The translations under genes were made by a program, and so were the position numbers. 64,000 bases of DNA, from positions 744,001-808,000 of the forward strand of contig NZ_CP013355.1 in assembly GCF_001543325.1 (NCBI RefSeq). Direction: 5' to 3'. Each line of letters starts with the position of its first letter. Position 1 is the first letter of the stretch. Under the pieces are notes generated by a model that saw only the letters and a list, made by a program, of their open reading frames with translations, searched no databases and had not been told where the DNA came from. The stretch is from Lutibacter profundi. GTDB lineage: Bacteria > Bacteroidota > Bacteroidia > Flavobacteriales > Flavobacteriaceae. This document shows, piece by piece, positions 25,975 through 35,487 of the stretch.

Positions 25975-28500
25975 TTACATCTCTTTTGAGAAAAATATAG
26001 CATTCATTAGTAATTTATTTGTTCCATACCAAAACGCCCTAAAATTGGTGTTATCTGTAAAAATCATTACGTTTCCTTTTCCATATTTACGAACTTGAAA
26101 AGGGACAGTATTTTTTAAAGCTTTTAAATTTTGTGTTGAAATATACCCACTTAAAAGTGGATTGTTTGTATATTTTATTGGATTATTATAACTAATACTA
26201 TCTGGTTTAATAAATATTGTAGTACGTCTAAACATTGGCAACTTGTTATTAGTGAAACCAAAATTTATAGGATGAGATATATCTAACTTTGTTTCAAATA
26301 TTGCTCCTCCAATAACCTGAGCTCCAGTAAAATTCCTTTTCTGTTCAAAAGTAATATTCTTTGCTTCAACTTTTACTTTCGTGTATTCTAATTTAATAAA
26401 CTTATTAGTTGACAGCCATTTTACCGAATTTTTAAAACCTATAACATTACCTCCATTTTGAACCCATTGTTTTAATTTCTTTATGTTTTTGTCCGAAATA
26501 TTTAATTTTGCATTTGGGATAATAAGCGTTGTATATTTTGAAAAATCTACCCTGCTTAAGTAATTTACATCTAATTTAGTAATATTCATTTCGTAACGTT
26601 GATCAAATAAATGCCAAATTTCACCAGCATCATAAGGAGAAACGCCATTTCCAACTAACATTGCCACCTTTGGATTTTTAATATTTCTAAATTGATTACT
26701 TCCTAAATCAATACCCGTAGCCGTTAGCCCTGTATTTACACCTTCAATTTCTAAGTTACTATCTTTTGCTATATCTTGTAAAAATGTATAAAGTTCTTCT
26801 TCGTTTAAATGTTGATTTTGAACTGGAATTAAAATAGTTCCATAATCAAATTGTTTACCATTTAATGAAAATGGTTTCATACCCACTTTTGCTCTAAGTC
26901 CTTTTTTAAGTATTTTATTTAAGGCCTTAGGAGTATAATATTCACTCCATTCCATCAAGTATGCATAACTACTTTTGGCTGTTAATTTTCCTTTTTTCAA
27001 TGCTAATTTTGTAACTAAATCTCCAATATTTGATGTTGATTTTAACTCAGCATAATTTAAATTAAAAGCCAATGGAAAAGTCCATGCTGAAACATCATAA
27101 AACAAACTATCTGTAAATTTAGTTCGTTTTTCAAACATTGCTTTTATAAGTTTACTATTCATTTGGTTTGTTGGAATAATATAACTATGCCCTTTTTTAA
27201 ACTTTAATCCATTTGTGGTAAAATCTGATTTTAGTTTATGAAACTTAATTTTTTGCCTTTTTAATATTTCAGCTAAATGATATGTTTTTGCATCATCTTT
27301 CTCATCTCCAAAAACAATGGCTTTTATAGTATTTTTTGCTCCTTCTTTCTTAACATTTTTATAAAAATTTCTTTGATAGTTTAATAATTTGGCTCGCATT
27401 GAATTTGCGGCTTCCAATGTAGAAAGTGCTGCTGTAAACTGATTTCTAATGGTAAAAGGAAAAGTTAATACCCCATTTACAGTTTCCTGAGCATGCCCTC
27501 TTGAACTTCCTTGTTCAAATAAAATTCCTATTCCTCCATTTATATCTGGATATGTAGATCCCTTTCCATAATAAAAATCATCATAACTTTCCTCCGTATA
27601 ATATAATGAGCCTATTTTATCTAAAGCTTTTGCATGATAATTCCCTATTTCTTTAGTTAACTGTTGATTTAATGCAGGTGTTAATGGATGTACTCTTGAT
27701 TGTATTCCTGGCTGAAAAAAGAAGGTAGAATTTGTTCCCATTTCATGATGATCTGTCAATATATTTGGCATCCAATTCCTATATGTTTCAATTCTTGCTC
27801 TAGACTCAGGCAATTGTACTGGCAACCAATCTCTATTCATATCAAACCAATAATGGTTTGTTCTTCCTCCTGGCCAAACTTCGTGAAATTCTCTATCATT
27901 AGAATCTGTATTAAGATGTTCGCTTTTATTAGTATTGGCCCAATAAGCAAAGCGTTGTAAACCATCAGGGTTTAGTGATGGGTCTAATAAAATAACTGTA
28001 TTCTTTAGCAATGATTCAATTTCTGAACCTTCTGCAGCTGCTAAATAATAAGCCAAAACCATACTAGAATTGGCCCCACTAGGCTCATTGCCATGAATTG
28101 AAAATCCTTGATAAACAACCAAAGGTATAGATGCTACGTTTAACTGAGCGCTTACAGTCGCATCCGTTAATTTTAAATGATTCTGTTGAATATTTTTAAT
28201 GTTTTTATGGTTTTCAGGAGAAGTTATGGTAAGTAATAATAATGGTCTTCCTTCAAAAGTTTTCCCTCGGTCTTCAATTGTAATTCTATCAGAAGCCTTT
28301 GCTATTGTCTTCATATAGGCAACTAATTTATCATGAGTTACGTGCCACTCTCCCTCCTTAAATCCAATAGAACTTTCGGGTGTTGGTATATCCGTATTAT
28401 AAGAAACATTTTTTGGTAAATAATAAGATAACTCAAACTGATTTTGAGCACAAAGCATTACACTTACAAAAGTAAAAACTAAAAGGAATATTTTTTTCAT
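25975..28500 (-). CDS. Exported M14-family zinc carboxypeptidase, large
   Basis: 841 residues with a Sec signal (MKKIFLLVFTFVSVMLCAQ). The first half is the M14 catalytic domain: zinc ligands in HGNEPSG (His, Glu) and a later DHHEMG; NPDGLQRFAYWAN and the MNRDW stretch are also typical. The catalytic Glu is likely in ILFEQGSSRG. The C-terminal half (about 390-841) is a separate domain with a Rossmann-like piece (PKVAMLVGNGVSPYDAGEIW and TLIIPNAKL) as in other large Bacteroidota M14 proteins, which may be class-I-glutaminase-like. It probably digests peptides outside the inner membrane. Confidence 0.9.
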   Translation of the reverse strand: MKKIFLLVFTFVSVMLCAQNQFELSYYLPKNVSYNTDIPTPESSIGFKEGEWHVTHDKLVAYMKTIAKASDRITIEDRGKTFEGRPLLLLTITSPENHKNIKNIQQNHLKLTDATVSAQLNVASIPLVVYQGFSIHGNEPSGANSSMVLAYYLAAAEGSEIESLLKNTVILLDPSLNPDGLQRFAYWANTNKSEHLNTDSNDREFHEVWPGGRTNHYWFDMNRDWLPVQLPESRARIETYRNWMPNILTDHHEMGTNSTFFFQPGIQSRVHPLTPALNQQLTKEIGNYHAKALDKIGSLYYTEESYDDFYYGKGSTYPDINGGIGILFEQGSSRGHAQETVNGVLTFPFTIRNQFTAALSTLEAANSMRAKLLNYQRNFYKNVKKEGAKNTIKAIVFGDEKDDAKTYHLAEILKRQKIKFHKLKSDFTTNGLKFKKGHSYIIPTNQMNSKLIKAMFEKRTKFTDSLFYDVSAWTFPLAFNLNYAELKSTSNIGDLVTKLALKKGKLTAKSSYAYLMEWSEYYTPKALNKILKKGLRAKVGMKPFSLNGKQFDYGTILIPVQNQHLNEEELYTFLQDIAKDSNLEIEGVNTGLTATGIDLGSNQFRNIKNPKVAMLVGNGVSPYDAGEIWHLFDQRYEMNITKLDVNYLSRVDFSKYTTLIIPNAKLNISDKNIKKLKQWVQNGGNVIGFKNSVKWLSTNKFIKLEYTKVKVEAKNITFEQKRNFTGAQVIGGAIFETKLDISHPINFGFTNNKLPMFRRTTIFIKPDSISYNNPIKYTNNPLLSGYISTQNLKALKNTVPFQVRKYGKGNVMIFTDNTNFRAFWYGTNKLLMNAIFFSKEM

Positions 28501-28517
28501 TTTTTGATGATTTTCAC

Positions 28518-28525
28518 CAAATATA
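28518..28525 (-). promoter_or_regulatory. TAnnTTTG promoter box for the M14 peptidase
   Basis: TATATTTG on the minus strand, 17 bases ahead of the ATG. Confidence 0.6.
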
Positions 28526-28592
28526 AATAATTCCTTTTATTAAATATGTAACTATTATTTTAAAATTTTAAATCTTAAAAAAATAACTTAAA

Positions 28593-31220
28593 CTAAAGTG
28601 AAGCTAAACTTGCTTTTAGAGTTGCTATTTTAGCCAAAGCATCGGCTTCCTTTTTTCGTTCATTTTTAATCACCTGCTCTGGAGCATTATTAACAAATCG
28701 TTCATTGCTTAATTTTTTTTGAACAGATTTTAGAAACCCCTCGGTATATTTAAGCTCATCTTCTAACTTTGTTTTTTCTTCCTCAACATTAATATCTGAA
28801 GTTATTGGAATAAAATATTCGTTAGATTTCACTCTGAAACTCAACGCTCCATCAATTTTTTTCGATACATATGCTATTGAGGATAAATTTCCAAGCTTTT
28901 TAATAATAGCATCAAATTTTCTATTAGAATTTTTATTATTGAAAGCAAAAAATTCAATGGTATCTTTAAATGCTATATTCTTATCTTTTCTAATAGTTCT
29001 AATATTAGAGATAATTTCTGAAGCTAATTTAAAATCGTTGATTAAAGATTGGTCAACATTTTCTTTAGTTGGATATTCGGCTATTATCAATGCTTCTTCT
29101 GGAGTTCTATCTTTAATTTCTTGCCAAATTTCTTCAGAAATAAAAGGCATATATGGGTGTAAAATTTTTAAATTATTTTCAAAAAAACCTATTACAGCAT
29201 TGTATGTTTTTAAATCAATTGGCTGTTGATATGCAGGCTTAATCATTTCTAAGAACCAAGAAGAAAAATCGTCCCAAATAAGTTTATAAATCGTCATTAA
29301 TGCTTCACTTATACGATATTGCTCAAATGATTTTTCTATATCTTGTAATGTTTGTTGAAATTTAGCTTGATACCACTCAATAGCTATTTTGGACGATTGA
29401 GGTTGCTCTAAAGTTTCTGAAATTTCCCAACCTTTAATTAAACGAAACGCATTCCATATTTTATTTGAAAAATTACGACCTTGCGCACACAATTCCTCAT
29501 CAAATAGCAAATCATTTCCAGCCGCTGAACACAATAACATACCAACACGTACACCATCGGCTCCATATTTTTCCATCAATTCAATTGGGTCTGGAGAATT
29601 CCCTAATGATTTCGACATTTTTCTTCCCTTACTATCTCTTACAATTCCTGTAAAATAAACATTTGTAAATGGTTTTTCATTTCTAAACTCATAGCCTGCA
29701 AAAATCATACGAGCTACCCAAAAGAAAATAATATCGGGTCCTGTAACTAAATCATTTGTTGGGTAGTAGTATGCTATTTCTTTATTTGTAGGATTTCTAA
29801 TTCCATCAAAAACAGAAATTGGCCATAACCAAGATGAAAACCACGTATCTAAGGCATCTGGATCTTGTGTTACATCTTCAATTGTCAATTCTTTACCTAC
29901 TTTTTCTGAGGCCAATTTAACCGCTTCTTCAAGTGTTGAAGCAATTACAAAATCGTTTACACCATCTCCATAAAAATATGCAGGAATTTGGTGTCCCCAC
30001 CAAAGTTGACGAGATATATTCCAATCTCTAATATTTTCTAACCAATGACGGTAGGTGTTAATATAATGTTTTGGAAAAAAATGAATTTCCTCATCTTCTA
30101 AAACTGCCTTTAGTGCTGGCTTAACAATAGTATCCATTTTTAAAAACCATTGTGCAGATATTTTTGGTTCAATAACTTCTTTTGTTCTTTCAGAAGTACC
30201 AACCTTGTGCATATATTGCTCAATTTTCAATAAACACCCTAACCTTTCTAATTCCTTAGTAATTTCTTTACGAACCACAAACCTATCTTTCCCTTCATAA
30301 TGCAATCCAAAAGAATTTAGCGTGGCATCATCATTAAAAATATCTATTACATCTAAATTATGTTTTTCACCTAATATTTTATCATTTTGATCGTGGGCAG
30401 GAGTTACTTTTAAACAACCGGTACCAAATTCAATATCAACATATTCATCTTCAATAATGGGTACAATTCTATTTGCAATAGGTACAATGGCCTTTTTACC
30501 TTTCAAATGAGTAAAGCGTTCATCATTTGGATTGATACAAATTGCAGAATCTCCTAAAATAGTTTCTGGGCGTGTTGTTGCTATGGTAAGTACATCATCA
30601 CTTCCTTCTATTTTATAATTTACATAATATAAATTTCCTTGTTTTTCTTCAAAAATCACTTCTTCGTCAGACAAGGTTGTTTTAGCCGCAGGATCCCAAT
30701 TTACCATTCTATAACCACGATAAATCAATCCTTTATTATACAAATCAATAAAAACTTTGGTTACTGCTTCACTTAACTCGGCATCCATGGTAAACTTGGT
30801 ACGTTCCCAATCACAAGATGCTCCTAATTTTTTCAATTGTTCTAAAATTATCCCTCCATGTTCAGCCGTCCATTCCCAAGCATGTTTTAAAAATTCATCA
30901 CGTGTTAAATCCGATTTATTAATACCTTCTTCTTTCAATTTAGCTACAATTTTAGCTTCTGTTGCAATAGAAGCATGGTCCGTCCCTGGAACCCAGCAAG
31001 CATTAAATCCTTTTAATCTTGCTCTTCTAATTAATACATCTTGAATGGTATTATTTAGCATATGTCCCATATGTAAAACACCTGTAACATTTGGAGGTGG
31101 TATTACAATTGTATAAGGTTCTTTTTCATTAGGTATTGAATGAAAATAGTTGTTTTTCATCCAGTAATCGTACCATTTATTCTCAATATCTTTAGGGTTG
31201 TATTTTGTAGCTAAACTCAT
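28593..31220 (-). CDS. valS: Valine--tRNA ligase
   Basis: Class I aminoacyl-tRNA synthetase, 875 residues, full length. HIGH motif in [13 protein letters not shown], editing domain in the middle ([12 protein letters not shown]), KMSKS motif in [14 protein letters not shown], an anticodon-binding helical domain, and the C-terminal coiled coil typical of ValRS ([20 protein letters not shown]...). It charges tRNA-Val and proofreads threonine. Single gene, own promoter. Confidence 0.97.
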   Translation of the reverse strand: MSLATKYNPKDIENKWYDYWMKNNYFHSIPNEKEPYTIVIPPPNVTGVLHMGHMLNNTIQDVLIRRARLKGFNACWVPGTDHASIATEAKIVAKLKEEGINKSDLTRDEFLKHAWEWTAEHGGIILEQLKKLGASCDWERTKFTMDAELSEAVTKVFIDLYNKGLIYRGYRMVNWDPAAKTTLSDEEVIFEEKQGNLYYVNYKIEGSDDVLTIATTRPETILGDSAICINPNDERFTHLKGKKAIVPIANRIVPIIEDEYVDIEFGTGCLKVTPAHDQNDKILGEKHNLDVIDIFNDDATLNSFGLHYEGKDRFVVRKEITKELERLGCLLKIEQYMHKVGTSERTKEVIEPKISAQWFLKMDTIVKPALKAVLEDEEIHFFPKHYINTYRHWLENIRDWNISRQLWWGHQIPAYFYGDGVNDFVIASTLEEAVKLASEKVGKELTIEDVTQDPDALDTWFSSWLWPISVFDGIRNPTNKEIAYYYPTNDLVTGPDIIFFWVARMIFAGYEFRNEKPFTNVYFTGIVRDSKGRKMSKSLGNSPDPIELMEKYGADGVRVGMLLCSAAGNDLLFDEELCAQGRNFSNKIWNAFRLIKGWEISETLEQPQSSKIAIEWYQAKFQQTLQDIEKSFEQYRISEALMTIYKLIWDDFSSWFLEMIKPAYQQPIDLKTYNAVIGFFENNLKILHPYMPFISEEIWQEIKDRTPEEALIIAEYPTKENVDQSLINDFKLASEIISNIRTIRKDKNIAFKDTIEFFAFNNKNSNRKFDAIIKKLGNLSSIAYVSKKIDGALSFRVKSNEYFIPITSDINVEEEKTKLEDELKYTEGFLKSVQKKLSNERFVNNAPEQVIKNERKKEADALAKIATLKASLASL

Positions 31221-31248
31221 TCTGGTCTAATTTTTGTAATATAATTCG

Positions 31249-31256
31249 CAAATGTA
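31249..31256 (-). promoter_or_regulatory. TAnnTTTG promoter box for valS
   Basis: TACATTTG on the minus strand, 28 bases ahead of the ATG. Confidence 0.6.
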
Positions 31257-31338
31257 CAATTATAACAGATAACATAAAATATTTTGAAAGCATTAAAAAT
31301 TAACTAACTTTACGAATTAATTCCAAATTAAAATAAAA

Positions 31339-31785
31339 ATGAAAAAAATAATAACCTTATTATTTATTGGATTTTTAGCAATCTCAATAAATGCACAAAA
31401 CAAAACAACAACTCAAGCTACAACAGACCCCAATGCTCCTGCATTTAAGTTTGATACTGAAATTATAGACTATGGAAAAATTGATCATAACTCTAATGGT
31501 GTTCGTGTATTTAAGTTTAAGAATGTAGGGAAATCACCTTTAATTATTAGCAGTATCAAATCTAGCTGTGGATGTACCGTTCCTAAAAAACCTAAAGGCC
31601 CTATTATGCCAGGTAAAACCGGTGAGATTGAAGTTAAATATGCCACAAATAGAGTTGGAGGGTTTTCAAAAATGATTACCATAAATTCTAATGTTCCTGG
31701 GGCATCTAAAAGATTAAGAATAAAAGGTATTGTTCTAAAACCTAAATCTCCAGTTCAAAAAGAAAAATCAACCATTTCTAATTAA
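31339..31785 (+). CDS. Exported DUF1573 domain protein
   Basis: 148 residues with a Sec signal (cleaved near SINAQNK) and one DUF1573 immunoglobulin-like domain: FDTEIIDYGKIDHNSNGVRV, then IKSSCGCTVPKKPKGPI and KMITINSNVPGASKRLRIKG. The CGCTVP box is the family hallmark. It may contact other envelope proteins; the function is unknown. A second DUF1573 protein is encoded at 63129-63584. Confidence 0.88.
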   Translation: MKKIITLLFIGFLAISINAQNKTTTQATTDPNAPAFKFDTEIIDYGKIDHNSNGVRVFKFKNVGKSPLIISSIKSSCGCTVPKKPKGPIMPGKTGEIEVKYATNRVGGFSKMITINSNVPGASKRLRIKGIVLKPKSPVQKEKSTISN

Positions 31786-31805
31786 TAGAAATATAAGTAA
31801 ATTAT

Positions 31806-31840
31806 AACAAAGACTTTCAAAATTGAAAGTCTTTGTTATT
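31806..31840. terminator. Bidirectional terminator between convergent genes
   Basis: AACAAAGACTTTCAA (31806-31820) pairs perfectly over 15 bp with 31823-31837. It overlaps the last codon of the minus-strand gene; the T-run is modest on both strands. Confidence 0.75.
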
Positions 31841-33182
31841 TAAGCAGGTTTTCTAAGAAAAATATATATTCATAATTTTTCCCGTTTCTTTCTATAATTA
31901 AGGTTATTTTTTTATTTTGCTTTTGGTAAAACTTTTCAACTATTTCTTCAAGTTTTAAATCATAGGTGTATTTTCCATTAATTTTAATCACAATATCACC
32001 CGGTAATAGACCAGCTCTCTGTGCCGGAGAATCATTTCGCAATAAATGTATTTTATACGAAGGCTTAAATGTATACTTATAATTAAATTCTTTTATAGTT
32101 TCATCTTGTTTTACTGTGCCTTGGTTGGTAGAAAAACTATACGTTGTAAAATTTTGTTCTCTAACCAATAATTTTCCATTATGGACCAATTCAATACCAC
32201 TCATATTATAACGAAATGGGTCTTTAAAAGAACTCGTTCTTTTTAACATTATTTGATTGTTTTTATAATCAAAAGTAACCACAAACCTTTTAAGTATATT
32301 TGCTCCTAAACTACCATTTCTTCCTTTAAATTGCCGTGCATGCACTATAGATAACGAATCTGGAAATGAAACTGTAGGGTTTTTTAATTCAAATTTCCCT
32401 ATAACTATTCCTTTTATAATTGATCGCTTTCCGTAAATTGAACCACTTAATCCTTCCCCTAAAAAATCAATAAAGTATTTCTTTGGTACTTTAATATTAG
32501 GATGGCTTTTCTCAAATAACCACATTGCATCACTACCTCCAGAATCTATTAATAATTTAACAGGAGTAATTTTATTTGAAATAAGATTTAATTTTACACC
32601 TACTTCAATAAAAGGTTTGTTTTTATAAAATTTCAAATTGAATATCTCACATTTTCTACACGTTTTATATGTGTAAACATCTGAATTATAGAAAGTCATT
32701 CTTTTTGCTCCATAATTAATTTTGACAATAAAATCTTTTAAAATTTCATAACCAATAATACCGTGTATGGTAATTCCAAGTTTAGAAGATAAATCAAAGC
32801 TATCATCAAAAATTAGATACAAATTTTGATTAGTACTACTAATTTTTTTAAACTTAAATATATTTCCTTTCGATAAAATTGCATCTACTGAATCTTCACT
32901 ACCTAATCCTTTTAATTTTATTTTTTTAACATTCTTTAATTGTAGAGAATCTTTATTACTAATATTAAATAAAATTGTTCTCCCAACACCTGAATCTAAT
33001 ATGAAATTTAATTTTCTTCCATTAACTTCAATAGGAAATACAATTAAATTACTTAAAAGTTTAAACGAAATAGTTTGTTTTTTTACACCATTTATTAAAC
33101 TAAAATTATTTTGAGCTAAACTATAAAATGTAGTAAACATCATTAACCCTGCTATAATTTTATATTTAAAATTTTTACTCAA
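31836..33182 (-). CDS. Exported retropepsin-like aspartyl protease with PDZ domain
   Basis: 448 residues, Sec signal at the N-terminus. Two aspartic-protease half-sites are visible: FILDSGVGRTILF (about 60) and LLIDSGGSDAMWLF (about 210), each with the catalytic D-S-G. The C-terminal 120 residues hold a PDZ domain (SPAQRAGLLPGDIVIKINGK, binding groove). It is a clan AA single-chain protease as found in the family of Bacteroidota PDZ proteins. The natural substrate is unknown; the PDZ suggests binding to C-termini. Confidence 0.88.
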   Translation of the reverse strand: MSKNFKYKIIAGLMMFTTFYSLAQNNFSLINGVKKQTISFKLLSNLIVFPIEVNGRKLNFILDSGVGRTILFNISNKDSLQLKNVKKIKLKGLGSEDSVDAILSKGNIFKFKKISSTNQNLYLIFDDSFDLSSKLGITIHGIIGYEILKDFIVKINYGAKRMTFYNSDVYTYKTCRKCEIFNLKFYKNKPFIEVGVKLNLISNKITPVKLLIDSGGSDAMWLFEKSHPNIKVPKKYFIDFLGEGLSGSIYGKRSIIKGIVIGKFELKNPTVSFPDSLSIVHARQFKGRNGSLGANILKRFVVTFDYKNNQIMLKRTSSFKDPFRYNMSGIELVHNGKLLVREQNFTTYSFSTNQGTVKQDETIKEFNYKYTFKPSYKIHLLRNDSPAQRAGLLPGDIVIKINGKYTYDLKLEEIVEKFYQKQNKKITLIIERNGKNYEYIFFLENLLK

Positions 33183-33286
33183 AATTTTTATTTTTTATTA
33201 AACTACAAAAAACACTTAGATTAGTAGTGATTTTATGATAACTTTAACCTTTAACATATTCTGTTAAAAGCAATGTATTTTGAAAT

Positions 33287-33294
33287 TAATTTTG
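33287..33294 (+). promoter_or_regulatory. TAnnTTTG promoter box
   Basis: TAATTTTG, 36 bases before the ATG at 33331. Confidence 0.55.
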
Positions 33295-33330
33295 CAATTT
33301 TGTGTTATCAAATTATTTAAATCACAAATA

Positions 33331-34524
33331 ATGCCAAGAATATCTACAAAAGGTAAAAACATGCCTGAATCACCAATTCGAAAATTGGTGCCTTATGCCG
33401 AAAGTGCTAAAAAAAAGGGTATTAAAGTTTTTCATTTAAATATTGGGCAACCAGATATAAAAACACCCACTGTTGCACTTAACGCCATAAAAAACAATAC
33501 CATTAAGGTTTTGGCATATAGCCGCTCAGAAGGATCCGAAGAATACCGAGAAAAAATTGCTAAATATTACGCTAAAAACAATATTGATGTTACTGCTAAT
33601 GATATTATTGTTACAACAGGTGGATCTGAAGCGTTATTATTTGCAATGGGAAGTATTGCAGACCCTGGAGATGAAATTATTATACCTGAACCTTTTTATG
33701 CAAATTACAACGGGTTTTCAATAGCTTCAGGCGTTAAAATTGTTCCTGTAGTTTCTAAAATTGAAGATAATTTTGCATTACCTCCTATTTCAGAATTTGA
33801 AAAATTAATTACTTCAAAAACAAAGGCAATTTTAATTTGCAATCCTGGTAACCCTACAGGATATTTATACTCAAAAGAAGAAATTGAAAAATTAGCCACA
33901 ATTGTAAAAAAACATGATTTATTTATAATTGCCGATGAAGTGTACAGAGAATTTGTATATGATAATGTACAACACCAATCTATTTTACACAACTTTGGAC
34001 TGGAAAATAACGCTATTATAATTGATTCAGTATCAAAACGGTACAGTATGTGTGGAGCCAGAATTGGTTGCTTAGTTTCAAAAAATAAAGAAGTTATAAG
34101 TACTGCTTTAAAATTTGCTCAAGCTCGTTTAAGTCCACCAACTTTCGCACAAATAGCTAGTGAAGCAGCTTTAGCAACGCCACAATCTTATTTTGAAGAA
34201 GTTATTGTTGAATACAAAAAACGAAGAGATGTTTTAATTGAAGAGTTACGTAAAATTAAAGGAATAAAAGTGGCTTCTCCTAAAGGTGCCTTTTACTGTG
34301 TAGTTGAATTACCTGTTGACAATGCAGATGCGTTTGCCCAATGGTTATTAGAAGAATTTAATTTAAATAATGAAACTGTGATGGTTGCACCTGCAGCTGG
34401 TTTTTATTCAACTCAAGGTTTTGGAACCAAACAAATTAGAATTGCCTACGTTTTGAAAAAAGAAGACCTAATTACTGCTGTGTCAATTATAAAAGCTGGA
34501 TTGGAACAGTATAACAAAAACTAA
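33331..34524 (+). CDS. Class I/II pyridoxal-phosphate aminotransferase (aspartate aminotransferase-like)
   Basis: 397 residues, fold type I. Recognisable: HLNIGQPDIKTPT, ITTGGSEALLFAM-type segment (VTTGGSEALLFAMGS), ICNPGNPTGYLYS, IADEVYREFVYD, the PLP lysine in DSVSKRYSMCGARIG, and RIAYVL (Arg for carboxylate) near the C-terminus. It probably makes aspartate or another amino acid from an oxo acid; specificity is open. The frame opens 17 codons upstream, but that stretch contains the promoter box, so the ATG at 33331 is chosen. Confidence 0.9.
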   Translation: MPRISTKGKNMPESPIRKLVPYAESAKKKGIKVFHLNIGQPDIKTPTVALNAIKNNTIKVLAYSRSEGSEEYREKIAKYYAKNNIDVTANDIIVTTGGSEALLFAMGSIADPGDEIIIPEPFYANYNGFSIASGVKIVPVVSKIEDNFALPPISEFEKLITSKTKAILICNPGNPTGYLYSKEEIEKLATIVKKHDLFIIADEVYREFVYDNVQHQSILHNFGLENNAIIIDSVSKRYSMCGARIGCLVSKNKEVISTALKFAQARLSPPTFAQIASEAALATPQSYFEEVIVEYKKRRDVLIEELRKIKGIKVASPKGAFYCVVELPVDNADAFAQWLLEEFNLNNETVMVAPAAGFYSTQGFGTKQIRIAYVLKKEDLITAVSIIKAGLEQYNKN

Positions 34525-34596
34525 TTAAATACTGCTTCTCTATTCAATAAATTGAATTAATATTATTCAAATTTTGAATTTATTTTTTGTGAAACA

Positions 34597-34612
34597 TACC
34601 GCATTTTAGGTA
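34597..34612 (+). promoter_or_regulatory. TACC-N8-GGTA dyad upstream of the LuxR-type gene
   Basis: TACCGCATTTTAGGTA, ending 61 bases before the ATG. The same dyad with an identical right half (TTTTAGGTA) recurs at 35358-35373 ahead of the TonB receptor. Candidate operator of the LuxR-type regulator encoded between the two sites. Confidence 0.5.
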
Positions 34613-34650
34613 TTTGTTTTATTGAAAAAAATTAGGTAATTTGCGCTTTA

Positions 34651-34670
34651 TTAAGAATGATTCTAAATAA
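34651..34670 (+). promoter_or_regulatory. Fur-like palindrome at the LuxR-type gene
   Basis: TTAAGAATGATTCTAAATAA has the AGAAT-N-ATTCT core and sits three bases before the ATG. It is 19/20 identical to the site at 35437-35456, differing only in the central base. Its spacing and symmetry resemble iron-regulator (Fur) boxes. Confidence 0.6.
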
Positions 34671-34673
34671 ATA

Positions 34674-35315
34674 ATGAGCAATATAAATATAGTGCATGCA
34701 ACCTCTGATACACTTGTACGCATTGGGTTAAAATCAATACTATTTAAAGGAGGCGGTATAAATACTTTATACAACGCTGAAAATAATCAAGTCCTTTTTG
34801 AAACACTATCTAACAAAAAACCTGATTTACTAATAATGAATTGTGATCAAAGTAATTCATTCTCTATTAATGATATTAAACAAGTAAAACAACTACACGC
34901 TAACACCAAAATTTTAATTATTTCTACTGATAAAAACCCAACCTATATTCTTTCAATTCTAGAATTAGGTGTACATGGCTATCTTACACGAGAATGTGAT
35001 GAGGGAGAGTTAATTAATGCCATTTTTGCAATTGCGAATAACGAAAAATTCTACTGTAACAAAATCATAAATATTATACTAGAAAAGAAACTAAATTCTA
35101 ATGATGATTGTGACCCAACTAGCTTATCTCAAAGAGAAACTGAAATTACAACACTAATTGCAAAAGGAATGACTAGCAAAGAAATTGCAACAAAGCTTTT
35201 TTTAAGCCCTCACACTATCAATACACACCGTAAAAACATTATGAAAAAACTTGGAGTTAAATCTGCTTCAGAACTAGTTCTTTACGCTGTAAATGTTGGA
35301 CTTATTTATCCATAA
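34674..35315 (+). CDS. LuxR/NarL-type regulator with degenerate receiver domain
   Basis: 213 residues: N-terminal CheY-like fold (1-120) and C-terminal LuxR helix-turn-helix (LSQRETEITTLIAKGMTSKE, KLFLSPHTINTHRKNIMKKL; about 150-205). The receiver is altered: the phosphate-acceptor position in PDLLIMN is Asn56, and the usual acidic pair near the N-terminus reads HATSD. It therefore probably does not take phosphate in the standard way. No histidine kinase is adjacent. It lies ahead of a TonB-dependent receptor gene, and both have the same two upstream motifs, so it may regulate that receptor and itself. Confidence 0.85.
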   Translation: MSNINIVHATSDTLVRIGLKSILFKGGGINTLYNAENNQVLFETLSNKKPDLLIMNCDQSNSFSINDIKQVKQLHANTKILIISTDKNPTYILSILELGVHGYLTRECDEGELINAIFAIANNEKFYCNKIINIILEKKLNSNDDCDPTSLSQRETEITTLIAKGMTSKEIATKLFLSPHTINTHRKNIMKKLGVKSASELVLYAVNVGLIYP

Positions 35316-35357
35316 TACAACCATAATTCCAAACAATACTGCACTAGATATAACAAA

Positions 35358-35373
35358 TACCCTGTTTTAGGTA
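35358..35373 (+). promoter_or_regulatory. TACC-N8-GGTA dyad upstream of the TonB receptor
   Basis: TACCCTGTTTTAGGTA, 46 bases upstream of the promoter box. Second copy of the dyad at 34597-34612; the two match at 13 of 16 positions. Confidence 0.5.
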
Positions 35374-35419
35374 GTGCTTATGACCTTTTAAAGCTATTGA
35401 CTATAGCCGAATACCATTG

Positions 35420-35427
35420 TATATTTG
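35420..35427 (+). promoter_or_regulatory. TAnnTTTG promoter box of the TonB receptor
   Basis: TATATTTG, followed nine bases later by the Fur-like palindrome, so a repressor bound there would cover the transcription start. Confidence 0.65.
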
Positions 35428-35436
35428 CTAAAATTA

Positions 35437-35456
35437 TTAAGAATCATTCTAAATAA
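35437..35456 (+). promoter_or_regulatory. Fur-like palindrome at the TonB receptor gene
   Basis: TTAAGAATCATTCTAAATAA with the AGAATCATTCT core, just downstream of the promoter box and 31 bases before the ATG. It suggests iron-dependent repression. Confidence 0.65.
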
Positions 35457-35487
35457 CAAATATAGTTACAATTAAATATACAGTTAA

